DNA of 52,923 nt from Crocinitomicaceae bacterium (GCA_020436025.1 JAGQYP010000023.1:1-52923), one strand, 5' to 3'. Shown: positions 26,880 through 35,466, counted from the stretch's first letter. Notes: generated by a model not told the origin, from the sequence alone. Program-made: numbers and translations.

Positions 26880-27592
26880 TGCAGGACAAAGATTACGGGA
26901 TAATATTGTCCAAAATCGACTACTCTGAAACTTCCTATATTTTACGAATCTATACCTCCAAAAATGGGAGCTCATCATATTTATATAGGGGAGCAAAGAA
27001 GAAAAAAGATCAATTTAAAATATACCCTCTCTCCATCGTTGAATTTGAATATGGCGGTAATCCCAAATCGGAGTTGAAATATTTGAATTCATTGGATACC
27101 TATGTGAGGATTTCCAATTGTTATTTTGATCCTGTGAAGTCTTCAATCGTATTTTTCATTAATGAAATATTACAGAAAACCTTGCAGGATTCTGAAGCTG
27201 ATGTGGAATTGATTTCTTTTATTATTAGCAGATTAAAATTTTTGGACATGGATGATCATCCATTGAATTTTCACCTTAAATTTTTAGCTGATTTTTCTAA
27301 GTTTCTTGGGTTTTATCCCAGTTTATCTGAGTCTATTTGTCCTTATTTTGACTTGCAAGATGGGGAGTTTTGTGAGATCCGTCCAAAGCATCAATATTTT
27401 ATTGAAGGCAATGAATTAAAGGCCTTTGATTCGCTTTTGAAAACCGACTATCAAGAGACTGAAAAAATTGATTTTCATGGAACACGAAGAAATCGTTTAT
27501 TGCATCTTTTACTGGATTATTACGCTCTGCAAATAGAATCCTTTGGGAAAGTGAAAACAGTTGAGGTACTAGAAACTATTTTTAACGATTAG
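26879..27592 (+). CDS. recO: DNA repair protein RecO
   Basis: 237 residues. RecO, with RecR, loads RecA on SSB-coated single-stranded DNA at gaps. The N-terminal OB fold is recognisable from YGIILSKIDYSETSYILRIYT, LYRGAKKKKDQF, YPLSIVEFEYGG and SELKYLNSLD. The helical C-terminal part includes HLKFLADFSKFLGFYPS and a CPYFDL...FCEI pair of cysteines where other RecO proteins carry a zinc site. Translationally coupled to porZ by TAATG. Ends with TAG interlocked with the TAA of the convergent DUF4783 gene (TTAG at 27589-27592). Confidence 0.93.
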   Translation: MQDKDYGIILSKIDYSETSYILRIYTSKNGSSSYLYRGAKKKKDQFKIYPLSIVEFEYGGNPKSELKYLNSLDTYVRISNCYFDPVKSSIVFFINEILQKTLQDSEADVELISFIISRLKFLDMDDHPLNFHLKFLADFSKFLGFYPSLSESICPYFDLQDGEFCEIRPKHQYFIEGNELKAFDSLLKTDYQETEKIDFHGTRRNRLLHLLLDYYALQIESFGKVKTVEVLETIFND

Positions 27593-27975
27593 TTTTCCTC
27601 AATTTGCATCTGATGGATTAGAAAACGTCCACCCACATCCTTCATATTGAAAGTTACTCTAAATTCCTTCCCATTTTTCGTTTTTAAGGTGCCAATTCTG
27701 TATGCCACATTCATTGTGGAGGATCCTTTGTGAATAATGGAAAAACTAACAGGCATGTTTTTCGCAAAAAAGTTCTTTAAGATCATTTCGGCCTGAGTCT
27801 TGCTATAAACGTCTTCGTTATCTTCCACTAACAAATCTACATTTCCAGTAAAATAGGAACTTAAACCAGCAGCATTTCCTGTAGATAGATGTCCTTTTAC
27901 TTTATCTGTTACATCATCCTGAGAATAGGCAGTAAAACAAAAAAGAAAAGCAATACCGTAGATTAAAATTTTCAT
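27589..27975 (-). CDS. Secreted DUF4783 family protein
   Basis: 128 residues with a signal peptide (MKILIYGIAFLFCFTAYSQ). The mature domain DDVTDKVKGHLSTGNAAGLSSYFTGNVDLLVEDNEDVYSKTQAEMILKNFF followed by a beta-rich half ending GGRFLIHQMQIEEN is the DUF4783 pattern, an NTF2-like cone fold common in Bacteroidota. The biochemical role is unknown. The 168-bp spacer upstream (27976-28143) shows no terminator or promoter I can defend. Confidence 0.8.
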   Translation of the reverse strand: MKILIYGIAFLFCFTAYSQDDVTDKVKGHLSTGNAAGLSSYFTGNVDLLVEDNEDVYSKTQAEMILKNFFAKNMPVSFSIIHKGSSTMNVAYRIGTLKTKNGKEFRVTFNMKDVGGRFLIHQMQIEEN

Positions 27976-28143
27976 GACATAAGTTTTAACAAATCGATAA
28001 CAAAGTTTAAGCCAAAATTAAAATTTGGGAGTATTAAAGGTAGTAAATTATTCGATTGGACTTGTTAGAACTGCATTTTCTTTACGTTAAGTTCCTATTT
28101 ACACAAGGATTTAGCGGAAAGGCAAGCGTATTTTTTAAATAGT

Positions 28144-29430
28144 TTATAACTCTCCAAGAATTTCATATGCCGCCTTTTCTAATTCTTCCTGATGGGCTGG
28201 GTCTGCTATTTGAATCATTGCTTTAGCTCTTTCACGGAGATTTTTACCATACAAATCCACTTTCCCATTTTCGGTTACAATCCAATGAACGTGCGCTCGT
28301 GTAGTTACCACACTAGCTCCCTTAGCCAAAGTAGAGACAATTTTAGATTTTCCTCTAGAGGTTACTGATGGAAGGGCAATTATCGGTTTTCCCCCTTCGG
28401 AAAGAGCAGCTCCTCGAATAAAATCCATCTGACCACCCACTCCACTATATTGAATGGGCCCAATGGAATCGGCGCAAACCTGACCGAAAATATCGACTTC
28501 AATGGCACTATTTATTGCTGTAACTTTTGGATTTGCACGAATATTTTTTGTGTCATTAACAAATGCCGTATCTCTAAACTCGAAAAGTGGGTTATCATGC
28601 ACATAGTCATAAAGTTTTTGACTTCCGATGGCGAAACCAGTTACAATTTTCTCGGTAAAAGTTTTCTTCAGTTTGCCATTTAAAACCCCTTTTTCGACCA
28701 AATCAATAATTCCATCTGAAAACATTTCGGTGTGCATTCCGAGATTTTTATGGTTTCCCAGGCATGCAAGAGCTGCGTCTGGTATGGCACCAATTCCGGT
28801 TTGTAAGGTAGCTCCATCTTCAACTAGTTCTGCAATGTGTTTTCCAATGCACATGTGCAGTTCAGAAATGGGTTTGGGAGCATGTTGAAACAGGGGGATG
28901 TCCACTTCTACCAATGCATCAATTTTGGATACATGAATAATTCCATCACCGAAGGTTCTTGGTACATTAGGGTTTAATTGTGCAATTACAATTTTAGCTT
29001 GATGAATGGCTGCATTGCTAACGTCTACTGAAACTCCAAGTGAACAATACCCATGAATATCGGGAGGAGAAACTTGAACCAAAGCTACATCAATGGGAAT
29101 AATTCCATTTTTAAAAGCCATGGGAATTTCACTCAAAAACATTGGAATGTAGTCGGCTCGACCTTCGTTAACTGCCTCTCTGATATTGCTTCCGACAAAA
29201 AAAGTATTGATCTTGATTTTATGTTCAAATTTTTCACTCGCGTAAGGTGTGGATCCTTCTGTATGAATCGAAACAATCTGCAAATCATCGATGTCATTAC
29301 GCTCGGCTAGTTGATCAATCAGGACGGTAGGAGTTGAAGCCGCACTTTGAAGGAAAACACTATCTCCGTTTTTTATTAAAGCAACTGCTTCTTCTGCCGT
29401 TTTCAATTTATTTGTTAAATGATTGTTCAT
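28144..29430 (-). CDS. Acetyl-CoA hydrolase/CoA-transferase family protein (4-hydroxybutyrate CoA-transferase-like)
   Basis: 428 residues. The family start AEEAVALIKNGDSVFLQSAASTP, the catalytic Glu (~235) in MHTEMFSDG, the GIGAIPDAALACL loop and the C-terminal GVGGQMDFIRGAALSEGGKPIIALPS and HVHWIVTENG are all intact. Such enzymes move CoA between acetate, succinate, propionate or 4-hydroxybutyrate. The donor pair cannot be read from sequence. It could link to the methylmalonyl-CoA epimerase elsewhere in the window, but the genes are far apart. Last gene of a seven-gene minus-strand run, 2 bp after the lipoprotein gene. Confidence 0.9.
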   Translation of the reverse strand: MNNHLTNKLKTAEEAVALIKNGDSVFLQSAASTPTVLIDQLAERNDIDDLQIVSIHTEGSTPYASEKFEHKIKINTFFVGSNIREAVNEGRADYIPMFLSEIPMAFKNGIIPIDVALVQVSPPDIHGYCSLGVSVDVSNAAIHQAKIVIAQLNPNVPRTFGDGIIHVSKIDALVEVDIPLFQHAPKPISELHMCIGKHIAELVEDGATLQTGIGAIPDAALACLGNHKNLGMHTEMFSDGIIDLVEKGVLNGKLKKTFTEKIVTGFAIGSQKLYDYVHDNPLFEFRDTAFVNDTKNIRANPKVTAINSAIEVDIFGQVCADSIGPIQYSGVGGQMDFIRGAALSEGGKPIIALPSVTSRGKSKIVSTLAKGASVVTTRAHVHWIVTENGKVDLYGKNLRERAKAMIQIADPAHQEELEKAAYEILGEL

Positions 29431-29432
29431 GT

Positions 29433-29891
29433 TTACCGGTTTACAAGTTCGATTTTATTCTCCCAAATGATGCATTCAAGGATGACTTCAGTATTTATAG
29501 ATCTGAATCGAGCGGAATAATAATTATTTGAGCCAGCAAGATCAGCATAATTCGTTTTTAAAACGTTTTCTAATTGTTTAGAAAAAGCTAAAATATCTTT
29601 ATTTTCTCCTTTCCAGATTATCTTCCAAGAGCTTATTTTATGGGGTCCAGAGACAATTATTTGCACGGATAGATTTTGAAATACACCTTTGAAGTTGTCA
29701 TTTTCTTGAATGAATCCTCTTTTTTCCAGTTCTATTAAAGTGGAATCGTAATCGGCTCCGATTTGAAGTCCGTAGTTTAACATTTCCAAAGTAAGCTCTT
29801 GCTCTTTTGGTTCACTACTGGTTACCTCTGAACCACATCCTAAAAGGAAGATACTAATGCACAGAAATATTATCTTCTTTGACCAATTCAT
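29433..29891 (-). CDS. Hypothetical lipoprotein
   Basis: 152 residues with a lipoprotein signal peptide and lipobox LLGC (Cys19), followed by a Ser/Glu linker. The mature part alternates strands and helices (LQIGADYDSTLIELEKRGFI, QIIVSGPHKISSWKIIWKG) and ends with strands. No family recognised. It starts 38 bp inside the 3' end of the exonuclease gene. The clear signal peptide supports the overlap. Stops 2 bp before the CoA-transferase gene. Confidence 0.75.
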   Translation of the reverse strand: MNWSKKIIFLCISIFLLGCGSEVTSSEPKEQELTLEMLNYGLQIGADYDSTLIELEKRGFIQENDNFKGVFQNLSVQIIVSGPHKISSWKIIWKGENKDILAFSKQLENVLKTNYADLAGSNNYYSARFRSINTEVILECIIWENKIELVNR

Positions 29892-30573
29892 TTCCTTGAA
29901 ATTTCAGAAAGAGATTGATCAATGCGATCACATCTTTTTCACAATAGGTAACAATTCTTTTTAGATTTCCTTCTTCGTAATATACTCGAGCCACATCTGC
30001 GCCAGAAATATCATCCTTCGGGGTAGGGATTCCGAAGACATGTGTTAGTAAATTCAGAGAAGTATAGGCTTTGTAATCTCCAAATTTCCATAGTTCCATT
30101 GTGTCTAAATGGGGAATTTCCCATGGTTTTTTTCCAGCTAAGTTGAGCGGACCAGGTAATTTAAGTCCATTGATCAAAATTCGCCTAGCAATGAAAGGAA
30201 AGTCGAATTCTTTGGCATTGTGACCACACATCAACATTAATTTTCCTGTACCAAAGCTTTCATTGCACATTTCAATGAAGCCATTGAGCAGTTTTACCTC
30301 ATCATCATCTGCAAAGGATTTCAGACGAACTTTCGCTCCATGAATGCTGTTTTGAACGATTCCACATGTAATGCAAACGATTTTTCCAAATTCAGCATAA
30401 ATTCCGGCCCTCTCATAGATTTCCTCATCTGTGGTATCCTCTTTTTTCATCCACTGCGTTTTTTGCTGATAAAGTGCTGCAGTCTTTGGGTCCAGATCTG
30501 CAAAATGGTACACTTGAGGAACCGTTTCTATGTCCAGAAACAGGATTTTTTCAATATTAACGGATTCTAACAT
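29854..30573 (-). CDS. Predicted 3'-5' exonuclease related to the PolB exonuclease domain
   Basis: 239 residues, a stand-alone DnaQ-fold nuclease of the PolB-like type (PF10108 pattern). Exo I is FLDIETVP, Exo II is CGHNAKEFDFPFIARR and Exo III is YCEKDVIALINLF, carrying the D, E, D and D metal ligands. TMELWKFGDYKAYTSLNLLTHVFGIPTPKDDISGADVA is the characteristic loop. It lacks a polymerase domain, so it probably degrades single-stranded DNA or RNA ends in repair. It starts 10 bp after the 136-residue gene and overlaps the following lipoprotein gene by 38 bp. Confidence 0.88.
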   Translation of the reverse strand: MLESVNIEKILFLDIETVPQVYHFADLDPKTAALYQQKTQWMKKEDTTDEEIYERAGIYAEFGKIVCITCGIVQNSIHGAKVRLKSFADDDEVKLLNGFIEMCNESFGTGKLMLMCGHNAKEFDFPFIARRILINGLKLPGPLNLAGKKPWEIPHLDTMELWKFGDYKAYTSLNLLTHVFGIPTPKDDISGADVARVYYEEGNLKRIVTYCEKDVIALINLFLKFQGNELVKEDNISVH

Positions 30574-30583
30574 GGTATTTGAT

Positions 30584-30994
30584 TTAAGTGATTAATATTC
30601 CCTTTTTGTTCATAAGAGGAATAGTGGTGAGGTTTTGATCATTTATGGATTCGGCTAGAAAAATAAATTTTTTATCATACATCTGATCTCCGATAAAATA
30701 ACTTACCCAATATTCATTATGTAAGCCAAAAAGATCTTCAATAATTGGTTCAATTTTAACAAATGATTTTGGGTCAACATCATTGAGTGCATGACGAAGT
30801 ACACTTGTTTTAACTTGTTCACCGGTTGCTGCATTCTCACCATAACCTTTCGAGGAGACCAAAACAGTTTCCAGTTTGTTATCGCCTGTATTCAGCAAAT
30901 AAACATTGTAAACTTCTTCATTCTCCTCGTTGGTCTCGTGTACAACTGCCACACCAACATTTTCTACTTCTGGAAGATTAATGTCTTTCTTCAT
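30584..30994 (-). CDS. Conserved Bacteroidota cytosolic protein (often misnamed phenylalanyl-tRNA synthetase alpha)
   Basis: 136 residues starting MKKDINLPEVENVGVAVV, then NVYLLN, VLVSSKGYG, LRHALNDVDPKSFVKIEPI, NEYWVSYFIGDQMYDKKFIF and TTIPLMNKKGIL. I know this layout from a small beta-rich protein widespread in flavobacteria, where databases often carry the name of a Phe-tRNA synthetase subunit. Nothing here resembles a synthetase. Role unknown. A -7 element TATTTTTG (31017-31024, minus strand) sits directly before it, so it may have its own promoter inside the seven-gene run. Confidence 0.78.
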   Translation of the reverse strand: MKKDINLPEVENVGVAVVHETNEENEEVYNVYLLNTGDNKLETVLVSSKGYGENAATGEQVKTSVLRHALNDVDPKSFVKIEPIIEDLFGLHNEYWVSYFIGDQMYDKKFIFLAESINDQNLTTIPLMNKKGILIT

Positions 30995-31016
30995 CCCTTA
31001 AAAACGCATTAGAGGG

Positions 31017-31024
31017 CAAAAATA
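31017..31024 (-). promoter_or_regulatory. Candidate -7 element TATTTTTG
   Basis: TAnnTTTG match on the minus strand, 22 bp before the ATG at 30994 and just ahead of the stop of the serine hydrolase gene. No TTG at -33. Confidence 0.4.
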
Positions 31025-31025
31025 A

Positions 31026-32273
31026 TCAATTTAAGGAGTTTTTCTGAGCCAGAAGTTCGTAGGCTATGTCTATGTAAAGAAATAGATCAGAAGGGTGTCC
31101 TATTCGTTCAATGTATTTTTCATACTGAGGCATGATGCCCTCCATGTTTTTAATTTCCTCAAACTCGTATTTTTCGTCCCTTTTGTGGCCGGTTCGTACG
31201 ATGATGATATTTTGAGAAGGAATACTGATTACGTATTGACCGAGTATTCCTCTAGCGTAATAAACAGGATCATTTCCGGAAGGATAAAGCCAATAGAACA
31301 ATCCATATTGATCGTTAGGCTGATTCCCTTCTTCCACAATTCGAGCTGGGGTGAGCATTTCTGAAATATAACTTGTACTTAAGATCATTTTTCCATTATA
31401 AAAACCGTTTTCATTGATCAGTCTTCCCAAACGGGCAAAATCTCTTGTAGTGGCATAGAGGCAGCAGAAAGCTTTTTCCATCCCACCTTCATCGTCCAGT
31501 GACCAGTGTGCATCATTTTCAGAACCAATCTTGGACCAAAGGAATTCATAAGCAAATTCGGAAATGGTCATTCCAGTAGCTTCCTTTAAAACAAATCCAA
31601 TAATTTGCGTGTTTCCACTTTGATAATCTAGTTTTACACCTGGTTCTTCAACCGCATTTAACGATTTCACCAGACTCAAAAGGTCCCATCCGTAATACCC
31701 TTCCGCATTGTGAGATAATGGATTGCCTCCACTTTCGCCCCAATCAAGTCCGCCAGCCATTTCCAACAAATGACGAATAGTAATTTTATCCTTTCCATCA
31801 CCCGTAAACCAATCTAAATATTTACTTGCTGGATCATCAATCGAAGCAATAAACCCTTTGTCTATGGCAATTCCAATTAAAACACTGATGTAAGATTTAG
31901 CTACAGAAAAGGAATTGGAGACTTTTTCCTTGTTATGTTCGTCCCAATATTCTTCATAAATGATTTCATTATTGTGGATGACTAAAATGCTTGTCGTTTC
32001 TAATTCTTCAAGATATTTTTTTTGTTCTTGGCGTAGAGTTAGATGTTCAATTCCATCAAATGTTTTCCACGGTTCAGGTTGATCGGAGGCAGGAATTGTA
32101 GAATAGTAAAAAACATCCAAATCGTAAATTCCAGGGCCTGTTTGACCACGAAAGTAAGTAGCCCAGACTGCCTTAAAAATATAGCTTTTCCCACTGATCA
32201 ATATTACAGTGCTCAGCAACAGCAGCAAACCTAGAATGGAAAGCCCAGTGTATTTTAAGATTTTTCGAAACAT
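31026..32273 (-). CDS. Serine hydrolase, class C beta-lactamase-related, membrane-anchored
   Basis: 415 residues. An N-terminal transmembrane anchor (LSILGLLLLLSTVILI) places the enzyme in the periplasm. The penicillin-binding fold motifs are SVAK (nucleophile Ser123, Lys126) in NSFSVAKSYISVLIGIAIDKG, Tyr in LDYQSGNTQ, and RTGH in the KTG position. HLLEMAGGLDWGE is typical of the esterase / 6-aminohexanoate hydrolase-like branch, so it is more likely an esterase, amidase or D-aminopeptidase than an antibiotic resistance enzyme. It starts 2 bp after lipB. Confidence 0.85.
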   Translation of the reverse strand: MFRKILKYTGLSILGLLLLLSTVILISGKSYIFKAVWATYFRGQTGPGIYDLDVFYYSTIPASDQPEPWKTFDGIEHLTLRQEQKKYLEELETTSILVIHNNEIIYEEYWDEHNKEKVSNSFSVAKSYISVLIGIAIDKGFIASIDDPASKYLDWFTGDGKDKITIRHLLEMAGGLDWGESGGNPLSHNAEGYYGWDLLSLVKSLNAVEEPGVKLDYQSGNTQIIGFVLKEATGMTISEFAYEFLWSKIGSENDAHWSLDDEGGMEKAFCCLYATTRDFARLGRLINENGFYNGKMILSTSYISEMLTPARIVEEGNQPNDQYGLFYWLYPSGNDPVYYARGILGQYVISIPSQNIIIVRTGHKRDEKYEFEEIKNMEGIMPQYEKYIERIGHPSDLFLYIDIAYELLAQKNSLN

Positions 32274-32275
32274 AC

Positions 32276-32968
32276 TTAATCCACGAAATCAAAATCGAAA
32301 ATATTTGAAAGATTGATTTTTAAAATGGATTTAACTTCTTCCATGTCAATCTTTCTCCCCAATTCATTCTGCATTGAAGTTACGGCTTTATCGTCTATTC
32401 CACAAGGAATTATATTGTTGAAATAGCTTAAATCGCTATTGATATTAAAACCGATTCCGTGCATCGTTACCCAACGCGCGCACTTAACTCCCATGGCGCA
32501 AATTTTTCTGGGACCTTTTTCATCGTTGATCCAAACACCCGTTAAACCTTCTACACGAGTTCCATTGATCCCATATTCCTTTAGAGTCATGATCACTGCT
32601 TCCTCAAGAAATCTTAGGTATTTGTGAATATCTGAAAAGAAATGATCCAAATCGAAAATAGGGTATGCCACTAGTTGCCCAGGACCATGATAGGTAATGT
32701 CGCCCCCTCTATTTATTTTATAGAAAGTGGCATGTGCTTCTTCGAGTTGTTTGCCCTGAATGAGTAGGTTTTCTTCTTTTCCGCTTTTTCCTAAGGTGTA
32801 GACATGAGGATGTTCGCAAAAAAGCAAATAGTTTTCAGTTTCAATTGGATTGTCAGCGTTTCGATTTGCCATTTTTTGATCCACAGTAGCCTTAAAGAGT
32901 TTTTCTTGATAATCCCAGGCTTCTTTGTAGTCGATTAGACCAAGGTCTTGAAAATGGACTTTTCGCAT
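32276..32968 (-). CDS. lipB: Lipoyl(octanoyl) transferase
   Basis: 230 residues. LipB moves octanoate from acyl carrier protein to the lipoyl domains of 2-oxoacid dehydrogenases and the glycine cleavage system. Family motifs are CEHPHVYTLGKSG, INRGGDITYHGPGQLVAYPIFDL, the catalytic Lys in RKICAMGVK and nucleophile Cys189 in IIPCGI. Its ATG overlaps the stop of the isomerase gene by one base. The serine hydrolase follows after 2 bp. lipA is not in the window. Confidence 0.96.
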   Translation of the reverse strand: MRKVHFQDLGLIDYKEAWDYQEKLFKATVDQKMANRNADNPIETENYLLFCEHPHVYTLGKSGKEENLLIQGKQLEEAHATFYKINRGGDITYHGPGQLVAYPIFDLDHFFSDIHKYLRFLEEAVIMTLKEYGINGTRVEGLTGVWINDEKGPRKICAMGVKCARWVTMHGIGFNINSDLSYFNNIIPCGIDDKAVTSMQNELGRKIDMEEVKSILKINLSNIFDFDFVD

Positions 32969-33951
32969 TAAATTTTAGACAATTCTGATTTTAAATGGAT
33001 GATCACATCGATTTCAATAGGATCAACTTTTTTGTTGTCTGCCAAATAAACAGAAACTAGATCTGTAAGGTGAATCAGGTAAATATATCTTTCGATTCTA
33101 GTTTTTCCTTTGGCATGTACTTCAGTGATATGTGAAGTGAATTTTTTCATTTGTTCGATGGAAATATCGATACGTTTTTCAGTACGATAATAGTCTTCCT
33201 CGGTTCTGAAAATGATGACAGACAAATCGTTTGTTCCTGAAGCCCATCCCACTAATTCGTTGTGATTCAGCTCCGGGAAAACATGATGCCAACACAGTTG
33301 TTTTGCATTTTCATTCAATTGTTGTCTGAAACGGATCAAAACGGATTCGAAAAGGGGGGAAGCATACAAAACGGGAGTTTTTCCGTGCAAAGCATCTGCA
33401 AGTTTTTTTGCTTCTGCTTTGATGTCCGCTTCATTATCTTGAATCAATTGCACACCTGATTTCACTTCATTGATAAAATCCGAAGAAATGATACCGTAAT
33501 TGTGCAAAATAAACTGCAATTCCACAAAGGAATAACCTAGAGCAGCTCTTGGCGGATAGCCTTCAGGGATTTGAATATGATTGTATCCTTTTTCCTTAGC
33601 AATGTCAATAATTTTACCACCAGAGCTAACTACCGCGATTTCAGAACCTGCAGCCGCTGCTTTTTCCATTGCTTCCAAGGTTTCTTCAGTATTTCCCGAA
33701 TAAGAACAAGCAATGGTAAGTGTATTTTTCCCAACTGATTTTGGAATGAAATAATCGTTTGAAATGGTCACCGGTTGTTCAATTTTGTCCCAATACAGTT
33801 GAGATACCAATTTCCCACCGATTCCAGATCCTCCTAAACCACAAATAAATATGTTGTCAAAAGATTTATTTGTATTGTTAAATGCTGATTTTGAACCGAT
33901 TTCCAGTCCTTCAATTAAATGTTTTGAAAACTCTTCTACGTAGTCTTTCAT
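32968..33951 (-). CDS. Bifunctional phosphoglucose/phosphomannose isomerase (SIS domain)
   Basis: 327 residues with two SIS domains. The N-terminal GLGGSGIGGKLVSQL (38-52) and TIACSYSGNTEETLEAMEKA bind the sugar phosphate, and FPELNHNELVGW carries the Glu and His used in catalysis by the PGI/PMI family first described in Archaea. It would interconvert glucose-6-P or mannose-6-P with fructose-6-P. First gene of the seven-gene minus run. It has the best promoter in the window (33974-34003). Confidence 0.88.
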   Translation of the reverse strand: MKDYVEEFSKHLIEGLEIGSKSAFNNTNKSFDNIFICGLGGSGIGGKLVSQLYWDKIEQPVTISNDYFIPKSVGKNTLTIACSYSGNTEETLEAMEKAAAAGSEIAVVSSGGKIIDIAKEKGYNHIQIPEGYPPRAALGYSFVELQFILHNYGIISSDFINEVKSGVQLIQDNEADIKAEAKKLADALHGKTPVLYASPLFESVLIRFRQQLNENAKQLCWHHVFPELNHNELVGWASGTNDLSVIIFRTEEDYYRTEKRIDISIEQMKKFTSHITEVHAKGKTRIERYIYLIHLTDLVSVYLADNKKVDPIEIDVIIHLKSELSKI

Positions 33952-33973
33952 TCCTTGATCAAAAATTTGTGTT

Positions 33974-34003
33974 CAAATATACACATTCGCTCTATCGATA
34001 CAA
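33974..34003 (-). promoter_or_regulatory. Bacteroidota-type promoter of the isomerase-lipB operon
   Basis: On the minus strand TTG (34003-34001), 19 nt, TATATTTG (33981-33974): a full -33/-7 match to the TTG-N19-TAnnTTTG consensus of the Bacteroidota housekeeping sigma factor. Predicted transcript start is near 33968, giving a leader of ~17 nt before ATG 33951. Confidence 0.75.
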
Positions 34004-34167
34004 TACAGAAGCGCATGTTTGCTTAGAAAAACGGAAAATTGAAGAAAAAGTTGCGGAAATAAGGATTTATTCAACGAGTTTTTAACTGAAGAGCGAAAGG
34101 CTGATGAGTTTTCAAATTTTGCGAAAATCCGTAATGTTGTGTCAATCACAGCTTTTATCTTGGCAAC

Positions 34168-34791
34168 ATGAAAAATCTAAGTACAATCTTTTTGTGCATG
34201 TTATTTTGCACAAGTTCAATTGCCCAAAAGGATAAAGCGAAAAAATGGATTTTCTGGGGGAAAAAGCATCATTTTGTGTTTCATGTTGATCTCGGTGTAA
34301 AAACGGTTTATGTGAGATCGTCAGGACACCAATCCATGTATTCAAATAGCCAAGAATTCTACAATGATTTTATGATTGATTTTGGGTTTTCAGTCAATAG
34401 CTTATTCTATTTTAAAGAATCGGAAAAGAGAAACAGATTGGCTTTGAATATCGAATATTTGCGTTTTGGAGGGAGTGGTTTCGTATTTTTATCTGGGTAT
34501 GGATTGAATGTACTAAACCCTGGAATCAACTATTCTCATATTTTTTCAAAGAAAACCTCTGGTTTAGATTTAAGTTTTAACACCGGATTTACGATGTCTA
34601 GGGCATATACCTCAACATTCCTTTCTTCCCATGATTATGATCGAATGGCATACGGCTTAGGATTTTCTCCAAAAATCAGTTTTTGGTTTAGGTATTTTTC
34701 TTTTGGATTGACTTACCAATATTCCCTTCATTTTAGCAATGATTTTTTTCATACACATCGCTATAATTTGATGCTAGGATTCAGATTGTAA
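34168..34791 (+). CDS. Probable outer-membrane beta-barrel protein
   Basis: 207 residues with a signal peptide (MKNLSTIFLCMLFCTSSIAQ). The mature part is a series of amphipathic strands ending in RYNLMLGFRL, the aromatic/arginine-leucine C-terminus expected of an outer-membrane barrel. No specific family is recognised. A near-promoter (TTG 34139-34141, TATCTTGG 34158-34165) is too close to the ATG to be convincing. It ends 3 bp before the stop of the convergent SCO gene. Confidence 0.75.
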   Translation: MKNLSTIFLCMLFCTSSIAQKDKAKKWIFWGKKHHFVFHVDLGVKTVYVRSSGHQSMYSNSQEFYNDFMIDFGFSVNSLFYFKESEKRNRLALNIEYLRFGGSGFVFLSGYGLNVLNPGINYSHIFSKKTSGLDLSFNTGFTMSRAYTSTFLSSHDYDRMAYGLGFSPKISFWFRYFSFGLTYQYSLHFSNDFFHTHRYNLMLGFRL

Positions 34792-34794
34792 TAA

Positions 34795-35454
34795 TTACTT
34801 CAATTTCTGAATATCCTCCATCAATTTGTCTACTTCTGTCGGACTCGTTCCATCATAGTATCCTCTTATTCGTCCTTTCTGGTCTATGAGCACGAAGTTA
34901 TTGGTATGAATAAAATCACTTCCTGCATCTCCTGGTTCACCAACTTCAGCTGGTTTTAAGACGAAATAAGATTGACGAGCTAATCTATATAATTCTTCTT
35001 TTTCTCCTGTCAAGAAATACCACTTTTTGGGAATTGCTCCGTGTCTTTGAGCGTATCTCGCCATCACTTCAACCGTATCGTTTTCGGGATGTACGGTATG
35101 AGATAAAATCAAAATTTCAGGATCGTCTTTGTATTTTTCCTGAACTCTTTCAAGCTGTGCAGTCATTTTCGGACAAATCGTAGGGCATGTAGTAAAGAAG
35201 TAATCTGCCACATAGATTTTTCCTTCTACATCCTTCTTTGTAATGGTATCTCCTTCCTGATCTAAAAAAGCAAACTGACCTATTCTGTGGTTTTTTTCAT
35301 TGTAATTGATAGTATTGTCTTTCAATTCTGGATTGACATCTTTGGGTTGGTATACTTTAAGTTCATTTGGTCCATAATCCTTCGTATTTAGAAAAACTGC
35401 AACAGAAATTCCAACAATTAAAATGATAAGAAATAATACAATTCGAGTTACCAT
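34795..35454 (-). CDS. SCO1/SenC-family copper chaperone/thioredoxin-like protein
   Basis: 219 residues. One N-terminal membrane anchor (IVLFLIILIVGISVAVFL) and a thioredoxin-fold domain with the copper-binding pair Cys90 and Cys94 in TTCPTICPKM and the conserved His in DFIHTNNFVLID. SCO proteins deliver copper to the CuA site of cytochrome c oxidase or nitrous oxide reductase. No oxidase genes are nearby. I set the start at ATG 35454. The frame extends to a TTG at 35469, but that TTG is part of a -7 element (TATCTTTG, 35474-35467). Confidence 0.93.
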   Translation of the reverse strand: MVTRIVLFLIILIVGISVAVFLNTKDYGPNELKVYQPKDVNPELKDNTINYNEKNHRIGQFAFLDQEGDTITKKDVEGKIYVADYFFTTCPTICPKMTAQLERVQEKYKDDPEILILSHTVHPENDTVEVMARYAQRHGAIPKKWYFLTGEKEELYRLARQSYFVLKPAEVGEPGDAGSDFIHTNNFVLIDQKGRIRGYYDGTSPTEVDKLMEDIQKLK

Positions 35455-35466
35455 GAATTTTTTTTG

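Noticed and set aside
30584..30994. Phenylalanyl-tRNA synthetase alpha subunit
   Set aside because: The name is common in databases for this small protein, but it is 136 residues long and lacks every class II synthetase motif.
31026..32273. Serine hydrolase as a beta-lactamase resistance gene tied to the BlaI-like repressor
   Set aside because: It is 28 kb away, membrane-anchored, and has the YQS and RTG motif variants of the esterase-like branch. Nothing links it to resistance.
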